Part shown: one piece after another, positions 1-12,500 of the stretch | How positions within the stretch are numbered: the first letter of the stretch is position 1 | How the letters are laid out: each line of letters opens with the position of its first letter | NCBI GenBank assembly: GCA_947462335.1 | Contig: OX381710.1 | Location: 30,743,004 to 30,807,003 of the forward strand | Direction: 5' to 3' | From: Harmothoe impar | Lineage: Eukaryota; Annelida; Polychaeta; Phyllodocida; Polynoidae | Length of the DNA stretch: 64,000 nt | Position numbers and translations under genes: made by a program | The notes under the pieces: generated by a model | What the model saw: only the letters and a program-made list of their open reading frames with translations | Told to the model about the DNA's origin: nothing | Database searches by the model: none

Positions 1-40
1 TCAATTTCAACTATCTTTGTCGTGTACTGAATCCCTGACT

Positions 41-680
41 TTTATTGAATGGTGCCATGCAGTAAACTAGGAGTCACACACAACAAAGCTTCAAGACCTT
101 GCAGAATTCTTCAGAAGTTATCGATTCCTGATCTTGTCAGTTGATTCAGAATGAGTGGCCTTTAATATGTGACACTTATAAATATGCAACTGTTGATAAA
201 CATTTAAAATATCCTCAGTGACAAGGCTTAGTGCATGATCGATGCTTAATATGATAACAATGGTTAACTTTAACAAACAGTAAATTTATACGAATGCAAA
301 ATTACCAAACCTCCTCCATCTCTATGTGTATACAATATTGCTGAAGCAGATGAACATTAAATTGGTATCATAATTTTCCAATACATAAAGCACTTTCCAT
401 GTGAATTTATAAATTCATATTCATGAAAATATTTACAAAAATAGCGCAATCAAACGTGCTGTATATTTCTCAGTATAGCAGTTACAAAAATCAAACTAGT
501 GGATCGTCTGGCCTAATGATAATCCTGGATTCCACTTTAATAGTCATGATTCATTTTAGGGAACAACAGTCCTGGTCACAATGCCGCACGGTATAGAAAA
601 CAGTTCCTTTCTGTTGTACTTATTCTAAGCTATCGTAGTTTTATGCCTGTGAACACGGCTGAGGAACTTGACCCCTTTGT
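41..680 (-). terminator. 3' UTR and poly(A) signal of the YFGFGED-repeat gene
   Basis: After the proposed stop at 681-683 no convincing coding exon was seen on the minus strand. AATAAA (TTTATT on the plus strand) at 41-46 would place cleavage about 20 bases later, inside the window, so the gene is probably complete. The stretch is AT-rich and otherwise featureless. Confidence 0.5.
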
Positions 681-3600
681 CTAAGTCCTACATGAAGAAT
701 GACGAAGAGTCCTTCAGCGAGAAGAGATCTTGGAAGTTACCATCGGTTTGGTGTTGGGAACTAGCCAATAGTCTGTAAGGAAAGATCGAATGACAAAATT
801 TGTAACTGAGATGAAGATAAACAATTTGATTATTCGTATTATTATCAAATTGGATCAAATATACATGATAGGTATGTAGTGTACAACTAAAATGCAAGAA
901 CTGTTGGGTCAGGTTTGCACACAACAGCAGCATAAGACGTAAACGAGTGCAACATACACTGCAAGCTATTCTACCAAATGCATGAGAGGAGGGTAAATAA
1001 CCTGCTGAATGTTACCTTCGTGCAGATGTGCGAGGAGTTTCTTCAAACAGGCCACACACGTCTACATCTGGGGTTGTGGGCTTGTCACGTTGCTTCCGTC
1101 TGACCTAAAATGTAATGTTGAAAATCACTGTTGATTAATACTTGTAAGAAGAAATTCATTCAGTGCTGATGCTACTGGTATATAGGGAATGTTTTTACCC
1201 AGGTCACCCATCGGATGAAGCCCCGACACCTGATGAATAGTTATGATCTCTAACAGTCCGTTCCATCTATTTCCCGTACAGGCCAGAAAAAAAAGTTAAT
1301 TTTATCATGACACAATTCACCTTTATCCCAAGACTTAAATATCTTACCGAATTCTTGTTTGATTTCGGCTTCTCTTTTGCACCTCTGTCCGTCTTTTGTG
1401 ATGGCTCATAATCCTTGACGATATCATCGAAGAGGTCGCTAGCCCACGAGAGTCCATCCCCTTGTCCCAGCTGGTCTACCCTCTTCTTCCCATATGTCAT
1501 CTTTGGACTTTTTAGTGTGTTCAATGTCTTTTTAGTCTCATCCATGCGGTCACCACAAGAAGTATTTTTGGGCTTTCTAAAAGTGGCTGCGTCTTTCTTT
1601 GTTGATGTAGAGCGCTGAGTATGTCCACCCTTCATAGGAGCAGTTGTGTCCTCTTTTGTGGGAGTCGGGTGTTCTTGGTCATTCGACAGGGATAAAGATG
1701 ACAAGTCAGAAACCTGAAAACAAGCATATATTTCATGGGATGAGAAGTATTGCATAGAAACATGCCAGGTAAAAGTCATTGTTTTTGTGTGATCACCATG
1801 ATGAATTGAAGTGTTTAGCTCTAGTGTTATCTTTTTGTTTTGTTTTATTGCTTCCCCCGTCGCCCTTTCTCTTTAGTCTTATGTAGTGCATGGTCAAATG
1901 GAAAATTGAGTGATCAGTAAATGTATGTACCTGACTGCTCTGCTGTGAAGATTTGAGTGAAGAGAGTACTTCTTCTAAATCGTAGTCTTCAAACTCATCC
2001 ATGTTGAGAATGTTGGGGGAGGCAATCTGCCGCAGTTTTTGGAGAGCGTCCTCTACCGTTGTCATGCCTGATTGTGACTGTGACGGTAGAGGAGTATCGT
2101 CACTCTTCTCGTCTTCTGCCATCGTAGTGAGATGTCCTGTGAGCATATCGTTCTCATCTGCTAACAACAATTAGAAAGTGATATTACCGGTAGTATGCAA
2201 TACTGGCATCGGGAAATTGTGCAAGGTGTAAAATTCCAGATTCATTCCGAAACCCGAGAACACATTCTTGGATTAAACCTCCAAGATGCTTCATTTTAAT
2301 GAATGGTGCGGCCGTTTCTTTGCTACACATTTATACTAGATGGAGGGCATACTTGAGAAGAAAAAAGTTGTGATCATGGACAAATCAATACAGAAAACGA
2401 GTTACCTGAATCAAGTAATTTCTCCTCTTCCTGGAGACACGAATCCCAGTTGAAAGGTCCGCCAAACTGAAGTGCACTCTTCTTACGGAAGCCTTCGACG
2501 AGAGTATCAAGCGGATTCAGACTAAGAATGTTCTGTGTGTCACCACTCCTATAATCGTCATAATAACTTTCAGCTGCATCCTGGCTTTCCATTGCTGTTG
2601 CGTTCTTGCTCCGACGTTTACCTTTTTTGGTTCTAACGGGCTCCACGCTCTCTTTAAAACGTTTATCATTGGTCTCATAATCACTACCTTGAGATTCAGC
2701 GGTATCTTCTTTCATCTTATGTCTACTGGCCTTCATTTTAGCAGGCTTTGCCTTTTCTTTTTTGTGATTGCCATCGATCATCGCATCATCAAGATCAGTT
2801 TCAATAGCATGTGAACTTTCCATCTCTGGTGCATCGCTTACCTTTTTACTACGCCTCTTAGCTTTAGCTGACACACTCTTTTCTTTGCTAGGCTTGTTAT
2901 CAACCTCTTCATCATTCTCATCAGTTACAATGGCGTCTGGACTTTCCGTCTCTGGTGTCCTCTTTGCCTTGCGTCTACCACTCTTGGTTTTAGCAGGCTT
3001 CAGGCTTTCCTTGACACATCGGTCTTTGACCCCGTCATCATTCTGACGAGTCTCACAAGCATCTGGATTTTCCATCTCTGGAGTGTCTTTTAACATTTTT
3101 GTATCTCTTTTACCTTCAGCTGCCACCCTGTTATCGTTGACGTGCTTGTCATTAACATGATGAGCTTCAACGTCATCTGAACTTTCCATCTCCATTGAAT
3201 TTTTTGTCTTCTGTCTACCACTCCTAACTTTAACAGGCTTCACATTATCTTTGATAAGTTTGTCGCTATCATGACATTCAGTAGGACTTTCTTTGTTCGA
3301 TTCGTCATCCAGATCTTCCCCAAAGCCAAAATAGTGTAGATTGCAGCTTTGATCTTTGGTCTTGGAGCCTTTGGTCTTTGATGTGTTCATGTGTGTTCTG
3401 TTTTCAGGTGAAGTTGTCCCAGAATGTGATGATACCTCTGTACTTCTAGCTTTAGCCGGCACTCTGTTTTCTTTGATGAGCTCATTATCAGCGTCCTCAC
3501 CTTGCGTTTTAACAGCATCTGGACTTTCCATCTCTGGTGCGTCTTTTGTCTTGCGTCTACCACTTTTAGCTTTAACAGGTTTCACGTTTTCTTTGCTACA

Positions 3601-6600
3601 TTTGTTATCAGTCTCGTATTTATCCTGATGTCGTTCAATGGGATCTGAATTTTCTTTGTTGTTTGACTCGTCTATATCATTGTTACGGACATCTTCCCCA
3701 AAGCCAAAATAGTGTAGATTGTTACTCGGACCATTGGGGACCTTGGATGTTTTGAGCTTTGAGGCTTTGGTGTCTGCTTTTTTGTTTTTAGGTGAAGATG
3801 GCCGCACTACAGACTGCACAGTTTGTGTCAGAGACTGTGATGATACCTCTGGATCTCTTCTAGCTTTAGCTGGCACTTTCTGTGCTTTGATGCACTCATT
3901 ATCAACGTCATAGTCAGAATGATGAGTTTCAACAGCATTTTGACTTTCCATATCTGGTGCGTCTTTGGTCTTGCGTCTACCACTTTTCGCTTTAACAGGT
4001 TTCACGTTTTCTTTGATACATTTGTTGTTAGTCTCGTATTCATCTCTATGACATTCAATAGCATTTGAATTTCCTTTGTTGTTTGACTCGTCTATATCAT
4101 GGTCATCCAGATCCTCCCCGAAACCAAAATAGGTTAGGAGGTTGCTGTGACCTTTGGGGACCTTGGAGCTTTTGGCCTTTGAAGATTTCACGTCTGGTTT
4201 CAACAGTTTGCTTGAATGCGATGAATCAGAAGGTAGGCTGTCTTTCTTTTGTTTAATTCGGCTCTTGTAAAATGATGACACATTCATATTCTGATGCGTA
4301 TTGTCCTTGTTTGGTCTGCTCGAAGCTTGAGTATCTGAGCTAGTACTTTTGTCGTTGTTCAGATCACTGGCATCTGAACTATCCGCGTGCACACTTTTGT
4401 CAACATTCAGGTCTCCAGAAAGTGAAGCATCCAACTGGCTACGAGCCTCATTTTCCAGCTCACTGGGAACTAGATGATCTATGTGTGTATCTGTATTCAG
4501 ATCTCTAGGCACCAATGTGTCCTCGTGTGTACTTTTCTCCTTGATTAGGCAAGTTTCTTCACATTTGAGCTTAGGGCTCGATGACCTCCTTGATTTGGCC
4601 TTTCCAGGAATGCCCTTTGGCGTCTTGAAGACAGGAATTGACCCAGGACTTTCTGTTACTGGCAACTGCTCATTGGTAAGACGAGGACTCCTCCGAAATA
4701 TGGGAGTGGCTGGGGCTCTCCTAACATTGCTGCGAGGGCTGGGTGTGAGTGGAAGAGCTCCATGGAGGTCTGTGGATGTCCTCTTGACTGGGGTTCTCAC
4801 AGGAGTCCTTCTGACATTTGGTGCAGGCTCTGCAGGTATCCTCTTTGGTGATGTAAGTAGAACAGTAGAACTGGGGAGCACAGGATCTGTTTCAATCCCA
4901 TTGTTAGAATGTGCATCACTTCCAGGTGTTTCTTTTAGGGGTTTGCGGGAAGACATTGAAGTGTTGGGTGGAGATTTATTCTCAGTATTCTGAGCTGATG
5001 TTGATTCAAATTCCATTTCCACCTCACTGCGAGATTCGCGCTCTGAATCTTGAGTGTCTGACACACTACTTTGTTTGAGTGTAGCTATTGAGCTTTTCCT
5101 CGTCTTATTAGGACAAAATGGCTCTGCTAGTGGGCTTTCCAATTCCAGAGGTTGTGTCACTGAGCGTGTCTTTCTCTTCTGGCAAGCTGCATTCACAGAT
5201 GTAGAGGTATTGGTGACGTCTAAGCTCCTCCTTGCTTTCTTCTGCTTGGGGGAGGAGACAGGAGCATTCATCATTGTGTCTACTAATGTGTTTTCTGATT
5301 CGGAGACTTGTTCACTTGGTCGCTTTTTGTGAGGTACCTTGGATGCCTTCTTGATGACTTGCTGTACTAAGGACTCTGCATTGGCTGGGGTAGTTAGATC
5401 TGAGATAGTTTTGCTGTCGGTGCTTGGTGTTTGGATCATTTTTATCAACTTGTTCGTCCCCTCGGTATTCTGCGGTGTAGCTTGCTTCCTAGTACTGAAG
5501 ACGTTCTGTTTTAATTTAGAAACTTTAGAGAGCAGTTCTGTCGTTTCAATCTCTGGAAAGTGATCGCTGTGTCCATCATCATTATCACCTTCATCCATAT
5601 CCACATCGCTTTCTGACTGGACACACTCTGTGGGCTCAGGTTCTACAGAGTCAGCATCCAACAGAGGTTTAGGACATTTCTCATCACTGTTATCTTTGAT
5701 AGGAAATGTCTCCATCAAGTTGAACATGCTGGTTATGGTTCTTTGTCGACCAGTTGCTGTTGGTCTACTGCTTGTCGAAGCTGATTTGCGGGTTTTCTTT
5801 TCGTTGCGCTTTCGTTCTTTGCTCCCAGTTATCAAAACATTTCCCTCAAGCCCAAGAAGTTGTAGATCTCGTTCATCATCACTGTCGCTGAGTTCTGCAC
5901 CGAGGAATTGAGGGGATACATCTCGTTCTTCTGCTGTTCCTGTATTCTCTTGCCCAAACAGAGCACACTTAGTTTTTTGATGTTCTTTACTTTTCCTGAC
6001 CCTTGTGTGGGCATGTGACGTTCTTCTGGCAGATTTTGTTGCAGAAACTCGCTTAGTCGCGCTGCCTTTGGTGGATTTGTGCAATGTGGTAAGCTGATGT
6101 TCCTTATCGCTGTCACTATCACTCAAACTGTAAATGTCTCCATCAAACTTTTCTTTTTCTTGAGCAATATTTTTCATGTTGCATTTCGGTGTGTAACTAC
6201 CTGTGGGTTGATACCGTTCATCTGACATGCTGCTTTCTGACTTTGAACGTTCTCTGGATGGCATCGTCTGTTTAAAGCTAACTTTTCCACCTGAACTCCT
6301 TGGTTTTTCTGTTGACCTGTAATACATTTAAGACACATCCTGAAAACTATGTGCATGAAAACAAACAAATAGTTTACAAGCATACTACAGGTTGTACATT
6401 CAATTTTAAAGTACCAAATGACTCTCTCAGGGACGACTCTATATTACAAAATGTCATGTTTTTAGATATATAGCTTAATATGCCACTACATATGTATATC
6501 TTTCAATGAAAAGATAAGCATACCTTGATAAGATTCCATTCATAGCCATACTAGGTCGTTTCTGGATAATCTTGGGAGGTGTAAGACTCTGATGAATCCA

Positions 6601-7460
6601 TGAAGCACCGCCTCCATACGTTTTGTTCCCAAAGCGTGGCCCCAACTTAGGTGAAAATACTCGTTCTTGGCGATCCGCTTCAACTTCACTAACGAGATAT
6701 TCCCATTGAGCAGTTGTGGTCTTGAGGGGTGAACCTCTGAAAGCAAAGGAGAGGTTAAGGCCGATGTTAAGACGCTGAACCATAGCGTGCCAACCTATAA
6801 TTATCTATGATAAAAGATATTAATCCCAAAACAGCACCAATGTGACCTGTGACCAGCCTTGACCATGCACACCAATATACTGAATACAGAGCTGTGGCTG
6901 TGGTATGATTACTACACAGAACTGTTTTGAGCAGACCCTACTACCCTATAACTGGCAGGTTAAATACGCAAACCAAACCTCAAATGTGGCCCTCACAGAG
7001 GGTCATACAACATTGTCAAAGTCTAGGCACAGGTAATGCGAGGGTTTTTAGAAGTATTGTACAGTTCTAAAAAATTTAGATAGCAATTTGCAGACCCCAG
7101 GTTGGGGTTATAGGATTTTCCCAAAGTTTGGCTGCGGGTTATATGCGAGATGGGGGGTTTAAGTGGGATTATGGTACATTGTCCTCACCTATTACTCTTG
7201 TGTCTGCCCTTCTCACTCCTCATGGTCTTCTGCCATTCAGATCTCAGCTTCCTTTCTATCTGGGAACTCGTCAAGAATGGGTACTTTGCGGTCAGTATGG
7301 GTTTCTCCTCTCTGATATACTGCTTGTAGCTCATGTGATCTTTCGTTGGAGTCCTATTTACAGCTTTCATCCATGTCGGAATAGTATTATTCTTCAGGAC
7401 AGTTGTACCAGGATCTTCTGTGGTACTATCACGTTGGGGTGATCCATATCCGCCAACCAT
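681..7460 (-). CDS. Large basic, low-complexity nuclear-type protein with YFGFGED repeats (seven coding exons)
   Basis: Not recognised by name. I join minus-strand exons 7460-7217, 6794-6524, 6316-2406, 2160-1931, 1713-1348, 1104-1016 and 687-681. All junctions are GT-AG and phases match, giving about 1,705 residues. The last exon adds only two codons and a stop, so it is the least certain. Residues ~29-82 look like an HMG-box core (helix with YPFLTSSQIERKL). The middle is Lys/Ser/Glu-rich with many S/T-P sites near residues 650-750. YFGFGED occurs at ~901, 1041 and 1167, within modules that also carry KEN motifs (NNKENS, KENVKP). TYGKKR lies at ~1625. FGF and YSR-like motifs are known PDS5-binding features of Wapl and Sororin, and KEN is an APC/C degron. 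A chromatin or cohesin role is therefore an inference, not an identification. The start is the ATG 14 nt after a splice acceptor, so an untranslated exon lies upstream. Confidence 0.72.
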
Positions 7461-9566
7461 CTTTGAAAGCTATCCTGCAGTGTAATTAAGAAACAGACAT
7501 TTCAGAATTCAGATTTATCATACAATGGTCATTGGTGTTCAATGTTGTAGGATGCTATCGGTCGCATATAATAATATCTGAATTATTCACCATGCACATA
7601 TCTGAAGACCATTCCATTGCTGACTCGGAATTGTCCTGTGAGATCGGCCAGTTTTTTAATATCTAAGATGGTCCACTTGGGCAACTTCGTGATGACACTA
7701 TAGGAATTTTGGACAATCAACAATTTTGCATGTACTATTCGTAGGCCTATAGTTTATTTCGTGGTGAATACGGCACTCCCATTCAATGATTGACTTAACC
7801 AAGGAAGACCATATAATAACACCCCCGTGATATAACCCTCGTCCGTATTTCACGGCCTGTCAAATCATCAAAATTGTTGATTTAACCACTATAAACTAGC
7901 TTTTTCAGAGTAATTACCGGTATGTGGAATTTTGACGAATATTATTAATAATGACATGAAGTAAACACAAATGAGCACTCATGAAATAACCCTCAGTGAG
8001 GAACTCCACTCGACGTCTCGTGCACCTTTGTCCATATAACAAACTATGCCTATGTTGTGGATTCTTTAAGAGGAAAGACTCAGTTCCAGGGGATTTCATT
8101 TTTGGTGATATATGTACATCCCTCATGACCCTGTGGAGTGTGGTAGGCCCTGGTGCGGATCAACACGGACACAGAAGCAGAGGATGGTATACATGCACAT
8201 ACTGTCCCGATCATGGACATTTGGAAGATATGTAGATGTCTTTCACTTTAATACATGATTTTTTTTTAAACTCAGCTTGCAAGCTCATGCCAATTAGACA
8301 TGAACTGCAATCATGAGGTGTTTCAGTTTTGTATCAGATTACTGCAGACAGGCAGATAGTAAACTGGTATTAAACTATTGAAAAAAAAAAGAAAATCTAG
8401 GCCGGCCTAGATAACTAAAATAGGATGGAACCCCAAAAACGTGGACCAACTTAGATCTAGACCAAAACAAATAACATTTCTATATTTCTATATTAAAATC
8501 ATATAAGCCTGATGATAAGTCATAAGAGGTTGGATAATAGTAGATTAATAAGGGAGTGTTCATTTATTAGTTACAGGGGGTGGTGGTGGGGGTAAAAATT
8601 TCCGACCCCTCCTGAGGGGGGGGGGGGGCGTAAAAAATTCTGACCCCTCTTGAGGGAGGGGGGGCGTAAAAAATTCAGCCCCTTGTTAGCAAAAAAGCCC
8701 TCATGTTACTATAGACTATAGTTCAAAGGGGGATTGGCGAAAAAATTTCGCCACCTTCTGCCAGAGGGGCGCAAAACATTCCACGCGCTCTCTAGGGGGG
8801 GCGTAAATTTTTTCGCGCGTCCGCGCAAAATCTGACCTACCCCCCCCCCCCCCGTAATTAATAAATTAACACTCCCTAAGGCTAAGCTATCCTAACTTAG
8901 AGGGGACAAAGGGGTGGGGACTTCCTAAGCTCCCTTCCCCCTACGCTACAGGCTACACTGTAGTCTGTACAAAGCAAACAAAATATTTTGCACCCTCCCC
9001 CCCCCCCTTCCGAAAACGCCAAAAATGACCGTCCACAAACGTAGATACGTAGGCCTACTGAGGCTGTAAATTATTATTAATGGTAACAGTTCAGAATAAA
9101 TGACTCAATCAATCATAAATGTCAATGTCATTCGTTTTCATTCGACTTCACGTTTCATTTTGAAAATGATTTTCATTCAATTCTTCTACGTTTTAGGCCT
9201 AGTTTTACACTCACACATTTTTGGTTTTGATACTCACCTATGTATGATGCTGCATATGTTCTGCAACCGATTTAGTTGATACCCCCAATGCCTAGCAGGC
9301 TAGTTGCATAGAATTATTCAACAATCTAGCCTAAAATCTACCATCTAATGTGTCATTTTGCAGACGACTTCCAACAAGACGCGTTTATATTATTCGCAGG
9401 TGCGCGCCGGATATCGGAAAATCTCGCGAGAAACGGCGATAGCGTGACGTCATTAGAAACTGGAGGACAACCCAAACATTCCAGGTGTTGTGTTCACGAT
9501 GCTTTAGCAAAAAATAGTGTTATTTCTGTAGTTTTTAAACCCGACAGGATAAGGCTGAGTGCCATT
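7461..9566. other. Divergent intergenic region between the YFGFGED-repeat gene and CFAP97
   Basis: The two genes point away from each other across about 2.1 kb, so both promoters and 5' untranslated exons should lie here. A CAG acceptor at about 7475-7477 precedes the ATG of the minus-strand gene. On the plus strand the reading frame of CFAP97 is open back to 9348, and that part is probably 5' UTR. Positions 8570-8870 hold a G/C-tract repeat described separately. I saw no other gene. Confidence 0.6.
8570..8870. repeat. G-tract/AAAAATT repeat
   Basis: Long G runs alternate with GTAAAAAATT-type blocks (gggcgtaaaaaattc around 8626-8672) and end in a C run near 8841-8852. The same arrangement recurs at 36660-36910 in CARS2 intron 1, and more weakly at 37260-37345. 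This makes it a dispersed repeat rather than simple slippage. Confidence 0.6.
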
Positions 9567-12500
9567 ATGAGTGATGACGACTTCTTTGATTCGCCCAGAG
9601 CGGGTGGATCGCCACCCAAGACGTATTCTTGGGACAAGGAGCGTAAGTCGAGTGAAGTGCGGGGGGACGACGAGGGCCGCAGCTCCAATGGCAATGCCGA
9701 CCGTGTCCGCGCCCCCTCGAGCGGCAACGTTTTTACTAGCAAGACGGTGGCACGAAAATATGTGAATAACAGCGACTCGGACTCGGAAACAACTGATAGA
9801 CAGCCGCGTGGCTCCTCGGGTCAAGGTTCAATCACGAAAATACCTACTGGTAAATCTCATAAAAACAATAATTACAGTTCAGACTCAGAGTCAGGGAGCT
9901 ACTCGGACGATGAAGGGGTCACGGGGAGGAGCTCAAGAACTCGAGGTTCACGGTCTTCTTCAGGTTCAAGGTCCAGTTCATCTTCAAGATCAAGATCAAG
10001 ATCACCGACACAGGCAGATAAGGCTGCACAAAGTGGATCCAACTCAAAGCAGGCATGGGGTGTTGAATCAACATCAAATAGTATAGCGAAGAGCATCAGC
10101 GACAAAAAATCTGCGAACAGGCCGAAAACCGGTCACGAGCGCAGTCGCCGAGCTGATCGACAGGGTCAGGAATCAAATGGTTCTGAAAGAGAGAGACATG
10201 CCAAATCCCATGATAGTGATGGGTCATCCTCTGTGTCAGATACTGAATCCACAGTGACAGACAGTGACATGACTGATGTGTCACCACTGAACTCTCCACA
10301 AAGGCAAACCCCAAAGGCCTCTCCCAAAAAGGGTAAAAGAGTTGAGATTGTGGAAAGTTCAAGGCATAGAGATGTCTATAGTTACGATGCTGATCAAAGG
10401 AAAAGCCGTCCAAAAAGTGCTCATGCCGATGGATATCAACATTTGTTACAAGGTGATAAGGATTCAGTGAATCTGAAAGTGTTGATGCAAGCTATTCTGG
10501 AAATGGAGAGAGATAAGGAAGAACAACTGCAAAGTGATGCTCAACGAAAGTTCAGAGTTCAGCAAGCACCAAGTATTTCAGGAAGTGTAACTAGTCAAAG
10601 TTCATATGGTGGATCAAAGAAAAACTTTTCATTCACTAACACTCGTGTAAAGGATATTGATCGTGAAAACCAGAGATTGATGAGTCAGATTCTGCAGCAG
10701 AGTTTGAAAAAGAAGAAGCCTTCACCAGATAAACCCAGAAAGCCTGTTACTGCCAGTCATAAACTTACCTCTTCAGCAGTGAATAGGTCAAGAGAACAAC
10801 AAAGAATCGAACAAGAGAATAGAGTAAGTATATACTATATAATATACAGGGATTTTGACAGAATTTTTTTCAATGAGAAAATGGCGCACTCCTTAGCAAG
10901 AACAATGCGCCATTTTGAGAATTAATGGGCCATCATAGTTTTTACAGTAAAATATCTATAAACCATGGATAGAATGCGATGTGGGGGTGAACATCTTTAG
11001 GTACAAAGCAAGGCACGAAAATAATGCCTCCCCCCCCTGTCCCCAAGAAAATGTTAACAATCTAGAACATACAGGAATTTTGAGAGGGGGGGGGGGTGAT
11101 ATATAGGCAATGTACTGAGGGTATTGAAACAATTATATAACAACGTACAGAAAAATAGGGGTCTGCCCCGCCCCCCCCCCCCCCCAGGGGCAGATCCAGG
11201 GATTTAGGAAAGAGAGGGTGGGGGGTGTAATGTAGGCTTTTTTTGTTTGTTTGTTTGTGTAGTTTAACGTCCCACTGACAATGCAGGTGAGACTTACTTA
11301 TTGGGAACCATCTACATTAAAATGTACCAAGAAACGGGGGCGCCACCTGGCCCCTGTATCCTCATACAAACCATGTGCTATATGGGCATATATATATATA
11401 CATATATACACGTATATACCCACATGACTCATTTGTAACTCCTTTGAGAAAACCCCAGTGTTGCCGAAAACTTTTTCCGCACACAGGCCAATGTGGCCTG
11501 TGTTGCGAGATCTTACACAGGCCATTTGCCTTCTACACAGGCCACATCAGCCCTCATTTCATATGAATAAGCACAGGTTGTAATACTTCTTGAATAACAA
11601 TTTACAAAATCGATTTGAAAATGCTCAAATTCACTGAAAAGGATGGTTTTAACTTTCACTGTCAGAACTTTCACTGTCAGAAAGCTGAGGTTATGGCCGG
11701 CCATTGTGGCCGATGTCGGATGCCCTCACATCGGCCATTACGATTCTACATCGGCAAAAGCTGATGTGCCGATGTCATTTCGGCAACACTGCAACCCTCA
11801 TGAACATTTTGAGAATGATTTGAACGGACATTATTACTGGCCTGGAAAACAAGTGCTCAGAACTCTAGGACCCTTTTTTTTAGTGTATTTTTGGGCCTTC
11901 ATAAAAAGTGTCTACCCTCGTGATTTCATAACTTTGGTTCTAGTTGGAGTATTTGAAAAATTCTTTCAGTTTTGGAAAGCTTATGCGCCATAGGGCGCAC
12001 CTGTAAGGTTTTCTATGCGCCATTAAGGATTTTAATGCGTGAATTACGCGCTGCGCGGCCCTGTCAAAACCCCTGAATATAGACTACCGGTAGTTTTCAA
12101 TAGTCTGTGAATTCCCAAGACAGCTGCATTTATTTGCTCTCAGTAACTGTTATAATTAAACGAGCTGATACTTCTCTAACAGCTATAATGAGTGTGTTCT
12201 TATTTCGTTTCCTCAATATTTTAGGGGAAAACTACAAGCAATAGGAATGAGTAGATTAATAGAGCGTAGAACCGTAGAGAGTATGCATTGCTTTCACACT
12301 AGGACATCCACTCTCTTAAACAGTTATCCTGTGCCTATTTCAATCATTCAACAATCATCTGGTCTGACTACATACATGAGTATTTTGATTCCATTCTGTT
12401 GCCTCCAGTATATGCAAAAGTCGCCCACCCCTTTCTCACCCATTGAACTGATTGGGCTCTTGGCTCACAAATACCTGGCTTAGTCTGGTCCCTGTTCGGC

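Noticed and set aside
688..933. Minus-strand 81-residue ORF as a coding exon.
   Set aside because: No acceptor or donor joins it in phase, and no conserved motif. It overlaps the likely last intron and 3' UTR.
7189..7217. Donor AG/GTGAGG at 7189 for the first coding exon of the YFGFGED-repeat gene.
   Set aside because: It puts the next exon out of frame with an early stop. The donor A/GTGAGA at 7217 keeps the frame (QKTMRSWHAMVQ).
9348..9566. CFAP97 starting at 9348.
   Set aside because: The extra 73 residues show no conserved feature. The acidic MSDDDFFDSP at 9567 matches the family N-terminus better.
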